A stretch of 21,991 nt of DNA from a virus. The stretch is from the IMG/VR virus record IMGVR_UViG_3300042402_000831, positions 1-21,991 of that record, one strand, 5' to 3'. Each line of letters begins with the position of its first letter. The first letter of the stretch is position 1. The notes beneath the pieces are model-generated. The model did not search any database and was not told the origin of the DNA. It saw nothing but the letters and a program-made list of their open reading frames with translations. Shown here piece after piece: positions 5,876 to 11,492 of the stretch. The translations under genes and the position numbers were made by a program.

Positions 5876-6089
5876 CTTTGATTTTAATTACTACCTGGCA
5901 AGGGTCTCCGCCCTCTTCCCACTCTTGCTGTTCTTCTTCATTCATATAGGGATCACCCTCATGAGTATTACAGAACGGTTCAGTTACCCATCCCCGCTCA
6001 ATTCCGTTTTTAAGCCAAATCTCAAACTCATTAAAATCTGACTCCACGCTTTGTATATCTTTTAGAATCTCTTCAAATTCTTCGTTCAT
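5868..6089 (-). CDS. Small acidic conserved phage protein, probably leaderless mRNA
   Basis: A 73-aa very acidic protein, with an N-terminal helix and then the recognisable block GWVTEPFCNTHEGDPYMN, EEEQQEWEEGG, DPCQVVIKI. Proteins with this GW-EPFC-TH-GDP-GGDPC pattern are frequent in actinobacteriophages; their function is unknown to me. C39, H42 and C63 could bind metal. The start codon is decided by the promoter: the -10 hexamer ends seven bases before the A of ATG 6089, so transcription should start at or next to the start codon, and no ribosome site precedes it. It is followed 11 bases later by the subtilase, so it may lead that gene's transcript. Confidence 0.85.
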   Translation of the reverse strand: MNEEFEEILKDIQSVESDFNEFEIWLKNGIERGWVTEPFCNTHEGDPYMNEEEQQEWEEGGDPCQVVIKIKEN

Positions 6090-6095
6090 ATATAA

Positions 6096-6124
6096 AGTAT
6101 AACAGTTATCAAAAAATAAGTCAA
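6096..6124 (-). promoter_or_regulatory. Strong promoter giving a leaderless transcript
   Basis: Minus strand TTGACT (6124-6119), 17-bp spacer, TATACT (6101-6096) preceded by TGT (extended -10). Each hexamer differs from consensus at one base. The expected start, seven bases after the -10, is position 6089, the A of the ATG of the acidic protein. It likely drives that gene, the subtilase and the tRNAs. Confidence 0.75.
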
Positions 6125-6131
6125 CCCCATT

Positions 6132-6911
6132 TTATTGATTTTTAGGTAGTTGATGATCTTTAAATTTATTTCCACGCACATCTTTTCCAGTATAGTATAG
6201 TTTGTCTGGACCTAAATTTTTAAAATTACTTTCATATCTTAAAGAGCCATGTTCGAAAACAGTATTTAATTCATCTTCTATAATATCTTTTGGAAAAATA
6301 TCGGTTGCATTTTTTAATTCAAAAGAATCACAAAAATATCTTGGTATTGGGATTATGCCAATAATAGGAGAGTCTTTTACTACTGTAATTTTTACATTTG
6401 GAATGTCTATTTTTATATTAAATGTAAATGTAAATCTAATATTGTCTGATTCAACAACTCCAGTCATAGGGCTCATCCCAGGCAATGGAAAATTTGGTGG
6501 AGCAATTGTCATTAAATTTACACCTATAGGAGTTTTTAACTGTATTGGGATATGTATTGTTAATATCCCATGACCAAATTCTGATGATAAAGTAACATAA
6601 TTTTTATTTTTAAACTTATCATCGTGCATATATGATTGTATTGATAAGTCTTCTACAGAGTTACCACCATTCCAAACAACATCAAAAGAATATGGAACAC
6701 TTATAGCAAATCCCTGCATATTTCCTATTGACAACGGTAAACACCTATAAAAGTCTTTGGTGAACCATCCTCTTTTATGGTCAGAGTTTAATGGTCTTAA
6801 AAAAGAACTATAATTCATGTCAAAAGGCTCTAGTCCAGAATGTGGTGTGAGTGGAAAAATAGCAATAGTTTTTTCTGGAACAAATAATCCATCATCTTGA
6901 TTTATAATCAT
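6132..6911 (-). CDS. DUF6065-like protein
   Basis: A 259-aa protein from ATG 6911, chosen because AAGGAA lies at the right distance and because the longer frame from 6953 would overlap the preceding gene. It resembles the DUF6065 family: early RPLNSDHKRGWFTKDFYRCL, then LPLSIGNMQGFAISVP, FDVVWNGG, and a later block of beta strands rich in Pro/Ile (TPIGVNLMTIAPPNFPLPG, then KDSPIIGIIPIPRYF). The function of the family is not known to me. No signal peptide, transmembrane helix or catalytic motif stands out; the repeated Trp/Gly/Pro and beta pattern suggests a cupin-like or jelly-roll fold, but that is a guess. It starts eight bases after the proteasome-like gene and should share its promoter, which suggests a functional pair. 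Confidence 0.8.
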   Translation of the reverse strand: MIINQDDGLFVPEKTIAIFPLTPHSGLEPFDMNYSSFLRPLNSDHKRGWFTKDFYRCLPLSIGNMQGFAISVPYSFDVVWNGGNSVEDLSIQSYMHDDKFKNKNYVTLSSEFGHGILTIHIPIQLKTPIGVNLMTIAPPNFPLPGMSPMTGVVESDNIRFTFTFNIKIDIPNVKITVVKDSPIIGIIPIPRYFCDSFELKNATDIFPKDIIEDELNTVFEHGSLRYESNFKNLGPDKLYYTGKDVRGNKFKDHQLPKNQ

Positions 6912-6919
6912 AAAATTCC

Positions 6920-7444
6920 TTAAATGCTTACCACATCGACTGGACCCATGCAAGATGGATTAAATTTAATTGCTGAAGCAACGGCTTGGTTAACTCTGTT
7001 TCTAGCATTTTTTTGTTTATCTGTTGCATATAAAACACCGTATGCATATTCTGAACCAGAACCAATAGCAAGATATGGCAATGAGTATTTAGATAGTGAC
7101 ATATCTCCTGAACTATGCTCATAGATTTCACCACGGATACCAATTATTAGACTAAGATCTCCTTCTTTAGAAGTGTCAACCCAAAACTCGTTATAAAATT
7201 CACGAAGTTCTTTTACAAACCTTGTTTGCATAAACTTATCTGTATCTTTAATATTGGGTGCAGTTGGTTTAAAGTTATGCTTCATTCTTTCGCCATCCAT
7301 AGATCCTGCGTACCCAATTAAATAAGGTCCTGTCTTCCAAACCTTTGGGGAATTTAGTGAAAGAATAACTCCATCATCTGATGCTCCACGATCTCCAGCC
7401 ATATAAACTTTATCTTCATGGCGCAGAGCAACAATACAAGTCAT
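6920..7444 (-). CDS. Proteasome beta / HslV-like Ntn hydrolase
   Basis: A 174-aa protein from ATG 7444. After removal of Met, the mature N-terminus is TCIVALRHEDKVYMAGDRG; T1, D17 (in AGDRGAS) and K33 (in NSPKVWK) fall at exactly the positions of the proteasome catalytic triad. GYAGSMDGE matches the conserved glycine segment of the family, and AIGSGSEYAYGVLYA matches the later GSG region. The family cuts peptides inside a barrel-shaped assembly; subunits without a propeptide, as here, resemble HslV. No ATPase partner or alpha subunit is in the window. The frame extends to 7504, but the GGGAGGGG ribosome site and the catalytic Thr fix the start. It has a near-consensus promoter with a palindrome and is followed by the DUF6065-like gene. 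Confidence 0.9.
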   Translation of the reverse strand: MTCIVALRHEDKVYMAGDRGASDDGVILSLNSPKVWKTGPYLIGYAGSMDGERMKHNFKPTAPNIKDTDKFMQTRFVKELREFYNEFWVDTSKEGDLSLIIGIRGEIYEHSSGDMSLSKYSLPYLAIGSGSEYAYGVLYATDKQKNARNRVNQAVASAIKFNPSCMGPVDVVSI

Positions 7445-7464
7445 GACAAACCCCTCCCAAGTTT

Positions 7465-7484
7465 TGGTATATTTAAGTATACCA
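7465..7484. promoter_or_regulatory. 20-bp near-palindrome on the -10 of the Ntn hydrolase promoter (operator candidate)
   Basis: TGGTATATTTAAGTATACCA: 7-bp perfect arms TGGTATA/TATACCA and a nearly symmetric core, with one mismatched pair overall. It covers the -10 hexamer and the expected transcription start near 7469, the usual place for a repressor site. Confidence 0.5.
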
Positions 7485-7504
7485 TTGCCCAGGAGGGGTG
7501 TCAA
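7476..7504 (-). promoter_or_regulatory. Near-consensus sigma70-type promoter for the Ntn hydrolase / DUF6065 pair
   Basis: Minus strand TTGACA (7504-7499, perfect), 17-bp spacer, TATACT (7481-7476) preceded by TGG (extended -10). It is the best promoter in the window. Predicted start about 7469, leader about 25 bases with GGGAGGGG before ATG 7444. Confidence 0.8.
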
Positions 7505-7514
7505 GCAAGGTCTA

Positions 7515-7826
7515 TTATGACTGCTTATCTACTTTAGCAAATGCCGCATTAATTTCAGCAGCACTCAACTTGCCATCATCCAAAAATGCACGAGCAAGTC
7601 TTTCAATTACTGTCGCTACTCCAAGCAATCCAGCCATTGTGACGGCTGTTACTGTAGAAATACCAACAACTGCACCTGCACCAATGACTGATAGTCCTGA
7701 TGCAGCAAATACAGCAACAATTCTAAGGAAAATATTCCAAATATTTGTTACCGCTGATGATCCAAGAACCTCTTCACCTGTAGATGGGTCTACTACTGTT
7801 AGGTCTATATCTTTCTTTTTTGCCAT
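7515..7826 (-). CDS. Two-helix membrane protein, holin candidate
   Basis: A 103-aa protein. A charged 25-residue N-terminal segment (MAKKKDIDLTVVDPSTGEEV) is followed by two close hydrophobic segments, about residues 32-54 and 56-74, separated by a small Gly-rich turn. The C-terminal tail LARAFLDDGKLSAAEINAAF has an EF-hand-like DDGKLS.AE pattern. Size and topology fit a phage holin or a partner of one, and the neighbouring gene is a second small membrane protein, as in holin/antiholin pairs. This role is inference: there is no lysin beside it, the endolysin being nearly 4 kb further along. AAGGAAG ribosome site; the gene ends before the strong Ntn promoter. Confidence 0.82.
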   Translation of the reverse strand: MAKKKDIDLTVVDPSTGEEVLGSSAVTNIWNIFLRIVAVFAASGLSVIGAGAVVGISTVTAVTMAGLLGVATVIERLARAFLDDGKLSAAEINAAFAKVDKQS

Positions 7827-7827
7827 T

Positions 7828-8034
7828 TTAATCTTCCTTTCTTAGTGGTATTGTGATTAGCCAAATAACTGTGGTTGCAAGTACTGCAATACCAACAATA
7901 TCTCTTGCTGATCCTGTTAGTGTTAACCATGCAATAAAGAAGCCAAGGAGAGTAAAGGCTTGTGCTATTACTTCAACTCCAGCATCTTTCAGCCATGTGA
8001 AGAATCCCTTCACAACTTTTTTGATGATTTTCAT
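7828..8034 (-). CDS. 68-aa two-helix membrane protein, holin or antiholin candidate
   Basis: A 68-aa protein with a Lys-rich amphipathic start (MKIIKKVVKGFFTWLKDAG), two hydrophobic segments at about residues 22-40 and 45-62, and a charged end PLRKED. Starts three bases after the last codon of the 716-aa gene (TAATATG); the AGGAGA that codes the final Arg-Arg of that protein is also its ribosome site, so it is expected to be translated from the same transcript. Length and topology fit class II holins. The tight tie to an exported PA14 protein leaves another option: a membrane partner for that protein. No specific family is recognised. Confidence 0.82.
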   Translation of the reverse strand: MKIIKKVVKGFFTWLKDAGVEVIAQAFTLLGFFIAWLTLTGSARDIVGIAVLATTVIWLITIPLRKED

Positions 8035-8035
8035 A

Positions 8036-10186
8036 TTATCTCCTCATCCCAATCATTACATTAGCAATCTGTGAAACAATGATTACTGGAATAATGACTT
8101 CTTGGGCCTTCTCTCTCTGATCGTCTGTCATATCCATACCTAATTCAGAGAAATTAGATAGGAGTTCTGTAACATCCACTTCAAATACTGCTCCAAGTGG
8201 GTCTGCTAAGAATGCTTCTGTTTGTACTTCTGTTACTGCATCTGCTAATGTAAAGGGCATTGGTGTCTCCCCTGCAGTTTCTGCTCTGTCTGTGAACTCA
8301 ACGAATGCTTCTGCAAGTGCTGGGTTAGACTTCATCTGCTCAGCAATCTGTGCAACTTCTGAAGGCTTGATACCAAGGTCTTCTGCAACCTCTTGTTTTG
8401 CTTCTTGTGTCAATGCTTTGAGTGTTTGACTTACTGCTGTAATCTGTTCAGGGGAAAGAGTAACTAACTTATTATCCTTACTTGTAAGATTAGCAATAAC
8501 TCCAGATAGATCTTCTGATGTACCAGTTCCCTTTTCAGGAATGAGGGCTGCTAAAATCTCATCAGTGATTTCTGTATCTGGCTCAGTCCAAGGGTTCTCT
8601 TCAGTTTCTGGATCTGGTCCAGGTTCTGGTGAAGGCTCTGGAGTAGGCTCTTCAGTAGGCTCTACAACTGGCTCTTCAGTTGGTTCTGGATCTGGTGTGA
8701 CCTCTGGGGTAGGCTCAGGTGTAGGCTCATCCGTAGGGTCTACTGTAGGCTCTGGAGATGGCTCTGGAGTAGGGTCAGGTGTTGGTTCACCTGTTGGCTC
8801 ATCAGTTGGGTCTGGTGAAGGCTCTTGGCTTGGTTCTTCAGTTGGCTCTTCAGTTGGTTCTGGAGAAGGTTCTGGTGTGGGTTCTGGGGTAGGCTGGTTG
8901 GCTGCAGCATTGGCTGCTGCTTGAGCAATAGCAGCATTAAGTTCTCTCTGTGCCTGCTCATAATAATATTCCCATGCATCATCTATTGCAAAATTCATAT
9001 CTGCAATTGCTTGATCGTATGTTGCTATAGCATTATTTTTTGCAGTCAACTTGTTTGATGTATTTGTTACTGCAGAATTATGTGCATTAGTCTTAGTTGT
9101 TAATGTTTGATTATATGTAGTAAGTTTATTATTTTCCTGTGTATAAATAGTGGACTTATCATTGTATACTGCCAACTTATTATTATAATTTGTTTGTGCT
9201 GTAGCCCTTGCTGCAATTGCATCATCATATGCGTCTATCTGTGCTTGAGTTGGTCCTGATCCAGAAGAAAATGTATTAAGATTACAACTAAAATTTTGTC
9301 CCCATACTCTTGGATTTCCAGCATAGTCACATCCTGCACCAGTCCATCCACCAGGAATTGCCCATCCAAGATGATAGGATCCTGGGCCTCCACCGTTGTA
9401 CCACCAGATTTCTACATTAAGTGTTTTGTCTTGGCTGACATCGTATACTGGAGAATATAGACTCCACTCTACACCTTGTTCTACCCAGTTATCAACAGCA
9501 AGTTGTTCATCAACATACATTCTAAATCCATCATCTGTTTCACCAGCAAAATATGTTGATGTAAACCATGATGGAACAGTTATTTTTCCAGTAAACTTAA
9601 CTATAAAGTTTTCATACCTACCGCAAACTGGGAGATTCATAGAGTTTGAATTCCATATTCCATTGCATATAACAGAGCCTGGAACTGCTACGTTTCCGTT
9701 TCTTAATAAGTTATATACAGTAAACTGAAGACCTTGTGCAGAAGCGGATTGAAGGTTTGATTGTGTGGTTTGAACATTTATATTTGCTATGTTAAGAGCA
9801 TTTTGAGCATTATTTTTATCTGTAAGGGCATTATTTTTATTTTGAAGTGCTGTGCCCACTATGATTGTTTGACTATCTACATTTGATTGAGCAAGGTTCT
9901 TTTCTTCTAAGGCTGTGGCTTCTGCTTCTACCGCATCTTCATGGGCATCGTAGGCATCATCTCTAAGTTCCATCGCATTTGTGGCATAGGCAAACTTATT
10001 TTCTGCTATGTCTATAAGATCTATAAAGTCATCCTGATAAACTAAATTGCTTACTTTACTGTTAAGTTCTTGTATTTCTTGAGATGCAACAGTTAAAGGA
10101 TCGTCAGAATGAGCCTCTGTAGGGGCTATTAGAAGCCAAGCAAAGGCAAGGGTAGAAACTGTAAATATACGCAAGAGTTTTTTCAA
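8036..10186 (-). CDS. Exported PA14-domain protein with coiled coils, Pro/Glu repeat and C-terminal hydrophobic end
   Basis: A 716-aa protein, TTG start with GAGGAG upstream. Signal peptide 1-27 (MKKLLRIF, hydrophobic core, TEAHS). Residues 30-150 are helical, Asn/Ala/Gln-rich, coiled-coil-like. Residues 150-282 form a PA14-like beta domain with the signature GETDDGFRMYVD (D218, D219), WWYNGGGPGSYHLGW and cysteines C174/C188 and C286/C301. A second helical stretch is at 315-430. Residues 431-535 are a Pro-Glu/Asp-Pro repeat (PTPEPTPEPSPEPTEEP), a typical cell-wall-spanning spacer, and 536-716 is a helical domain ending VIIPVIIVSQIANVMIGMRR, which could anchor in the membrane. PA14 domains bind carbohydrate or surface ligands in known proteins. 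Export before lysis suggests a surface-displayed phage protein that alters adhesion or blocks other phages; this is inference. Confidence 0.88.
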   Translation of the reverse strand: MKKLLRIFTVSTLAFAWLLIAPTEAHSDDPLTVASQEIQELNSKVSNLVYQDDFIDLIDIAENKFAYATNAMELRDDAYDAHEDAVEAEATALEEKNLAQSNVDSQTIIVGTALQNKNNALTDKNNAQNALNIANINVQTTQSNLQSASAQGLQFTVYNLLRNGNVAVPGSVICNGIWNSNSMNLPVCGRYENFIVKFTGKITVPSWFTSTYFAGETDDGFRMYVDEQLAVDNWVEQGVEWSLYSPVYDVSQDKTLNVEIWWYNGGGPGSYHLGWAIPGGWTGAGCDYAGNPRVWGQNFSCNLNTFSSGSGPTQAQIDAYDDAIAARATAQTNYNNKLAVYNDKSTIYTQENNKLTTYNQTLTTKTNAHNSAVTNTSNKLTAKNNAIATYDQAIADMNFAIDDAWEYYYEQAQRELNAAIAQAAANAAANQPTPEPTPEPSPEPTEEPTEEPSQEPSPDPTDEPTGEPTPDPTPEPSPEPTVDPTDEPTPEPTPEVTPDPEPTEEPVVEPTEEPTPEPSPEPGPDPETEENPWTEPDTEITDEILAALIPEKGTGTSEDLSGVIANLTSKDNKLVTLSPEQITAVSQTLKALTQEAKQEVAEDLGIKPSEVAQIAEQMKSNPALAEAFVEFTDRAETAGETPMPFTLADAVTEVQTEAFLADPLGAVFEVDVTELLSNFSELGMDMTDDQREKAQEVIIPVIIVSQIANVMIGMRR
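8582..8896 (-). repeat. Pro/Glu-coding tandem repeat within the PA14 protein gene
   Basis: About 315 bases coding for a degenerate P-T/S-P/E-E-P repeat (residues 431-535). At DNA level short units such as GGCTCTGGAGTAGGCTC recur on the plus strand with point variation. It is likely to vary in length between related phages through slippage or recombination. Confidence 0.85.
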
Positions 10187-10208
10187 GTGGTGGACTCTCC
10201 TCTTGCCT

Positions 10209-10217
10209 ATTATATCA
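10209..10217 (-). promoter_or_regulatory. Extended -10 promoter for the PA14 protein operon
   Basis: Minus strand TGATATAAT within TTTGATATAAT, a perfect -10 with TGn, no convincing -35. It follows the terminator at 10242-10272 by about 25 bases, so it re-starts transcription after the surface-protein unit. Predicted start near 10202, before the GAGGAG ribosome site. Confidence 0.6.
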
Positions 10218-10241
10218 AATTATTCAATTAGACATGCAGAC

Positions 10242-10272
10242 AAAAAGAAAGGGAGCCAGTTTCCTGACTCCC
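10242..10272 (-). terminator. Intrinsic terminator after the surface-protein gene
   Basis: Minus strand stem GGGAGTCAG / CTGGCTCCC (9 bp with one T-G pair), GAAA tetraloop, then TTTCTTTTT. It lies 18 bases past the stop codon of the 386-aa gene. It is the only strong intrinsic terminator I found. Confidence 0.93.
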
Positions 10273-10289
10273 AAACTTTTAAGTATTGA

Positions 10290-11450
10290 TTACTTAACTA
10301 GAGTAACCTTAGCCTTTGGATTCTTTGCATTCCATTGGCGAGCCAACTTGTTGAAAGCATCCTTAAGTGACTTGATTGCTGCAGCATTATCTGCTGTCAA
10401 CTTAGCAATCTGTGCATCCTTAGCAGCAAGAGCAGCATCTGATGCTACCTTAGCAGCAGCAGCCTTATCTGTCTCTACCTTAACTGCTGCAGCAAGTGCT
10501 GCATCTGCAGCAACCTTTGCATCAGCAAGTGCCTTATCTGAAGCAGCCTTAGCAGCAACTGCATCTGCAGCAGCCTTTACAACTGCAGCATCTGCTACAG
10601 CCTTAGCAGCAATCGCTGCATCCTTTGCAGCCTTCTCAGCAGCAAGTTCTGATACTAGATCACGAACTGCGATTTCTGCAAATGGTGCTAGTGTGCGAGC
10701 AGTTAGACCAACTACGTCAGCAGTTGATGCATCGCCAGCAGTTGTTGGAGCAAACATAATAAGTGAACGATTTCCAGTTGCTGGAAGTGTTGCCTTAAAT
10801 GTTGCTACTCCAAAGTCTGAAAGTGTAGCACCAGTTGTTGCTGTTGCTGTATCCATGACTGCTGTTGCAGCAAATACTGTTGCAGTAAGTGACTTACCAG
10901 AAACCTTGTTTCCAAATACGTCTGTTGCTGTAACTAGAATATCCTGCTTTGTGCCAGCAGCGCCAGTTGCAGGTGCTGATACTGTTAGGTTATTAATCTT
11001 ACCAGGCTCACCCTGTACATAGTATGTGAAAGTAGTTCCTTGGTTAGTAACTGTAACTGTACCAATTGCTGTTGTCTTTGTGTAGACAAAAAATGTTGCA
11101 GTTGTTCCAGTACCTGTTGCGATTGTCAAAGATGATGATCCTGACGATGCTCCAATTGGTGCTGCATCTGAGTGTAGAGCAGACACGATTGTTGCGTTGG
11201 TTGCTGATACAGTAACTGCTGTTCCTGTGTCAACAGTTGCAACAAATCTAAGTGCATCTGTTGCATCAATCTTGTTGTCTGATGGTACTGGCAATGCAGC
11301 AGGTGTAGCAATAGCGGAATTTGTTGTATTTGCAGTTCCGTTTAGCGTTACAGCCACTGTCATTACGGCAGCACTTGCAGGTGTTGCTACGATTGTGCCC
11401 AAAGTCATGGCTGCAACCATGGCAAGAGCGATCTTCTTAAATGAATTCAT
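10290..11450 (-). CDS. Exported Ig-like/coiled-coil surface protein
   Basis: A 386-aa protein. Signal peptide 1-27 (MNSFKKIALAMVAAMTLGTI, cleavage after ATPASA). Residues 28-255 are Thr/Ala/Val-rich beta sequence, with a segment like VQGEPGKINNLTVSAP, DILVTATDVFGNKVSGKSL, which is typical of Ig-like (invasin/BIG-type) domains. Residues 262-360 are a long Ala/Lys coiled coil (KAVADAAVVKAAADAVAAKA), and the end LARQWNAKNPKAKVTLVK is basic. There are no cysteines. Layout resembles cell-surface or S-layer-like proteins of actinobacteria rather than a phage virion protein. It lies just after TerL and has its own terminator. G+C and Ala codon content are visibly above its neighbours. It may be host-derived and could mask or remodel the infected surface; alternatively it is an unusual decoration protein. 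Confidence 0.87.
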   Translation of the reverse strand: MNSFKKIALAMVAAMTLGTIVATPASAAVMTVAVTLNGTANTTNSAIATPAALPVPSDNKIDATDALRFVATVDTGTAVTVSATNATIVSALHSDAAPIGASSGSSSLTIATGTGTTATFFVYTKTTAIGTVTVTNQGTTFTYYVQGEPGKINNLTVSAPATGAAGTKQDILVTATDVFGNKVSGKSLTATVFAATAVMDTATATTGATLSDFGVATFKATLPATGNRSLIMFAPTTAGDASTADVVGLTARTLAPFAEIAVRDLVSELAAEKAAKDAAIAAKAVADAAVVKAAADAVAAKAASDKALADAKVAADAALAAAVKVETDKAAAAKVASDAALAAKDAQIAKLTADNAAAIKSLKDAFNKLARQWNAKNPKAKVTLVK

Positions 11451-11452
11451 TC

Positions 11453-11470
11453 TTTCTCCTTGTTAGTTTT
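11453..11470 (-). repeat. 18-base leader repeat, copy 2 (before surface protein)
   Basis: Minus strand AAAACTAACAAGGAGAAA, identical to 5858-5875 before the subtilase gene. It holds the AAGGAG ribosome site, five bases from ATG 11450. Confidence 0.8.
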
Positions 11471-11471
11471 A

Positions 11472-11489
11472 TCTGATCCCACGATCAGA
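11472..11489 (-). promoter_or_regulatory. Leader hairpin before the surface-protein gene
   Basis: Minus strand TCTGATC-GTGG-GATCAGA, a 7-bp perfect stem with a 4-base loop in the 42-base gap between the TerL stop and the surface-protein start. No T-run follows, so it is not a terminator. It could be a stabilising or processing hairpin that separates expression of the two genes, or an operator. Confidence 0.5.
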
Positions 11490-11492
11490 ATG

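Noticed and set aside
6920-7504. N-terminally extended Ntn hydrolase from 7504
   Set aside because: The extension covers the promoter and ribosome site. The nucleophile Thr directly follows Met 7444, and D17/K33 then match family numbering.
8582-8896. CRISPR-like spaced repeat
   Set aside because: Units are degenerate, irregular in length, in frame with the PA14 protein and without spacers of uniform size. No cas genes other than a lone Cas4-like nuclease.
8541-8924. Plus-strand 127-codon Gly/Ser/Val repeat frame
   Set aside because: Antisense of the Pro/Glu repeat; low complexity explains the lack of stops.
10234-11022. Plus-strand 262-codon frame opposite the surface-protein gene
   Set aside because: Ala-rich frame that mirrors the Ala (GCA/TGC) codons of the real gene; no ribosome site, crosses the terminator and would be alone on the plus strand.
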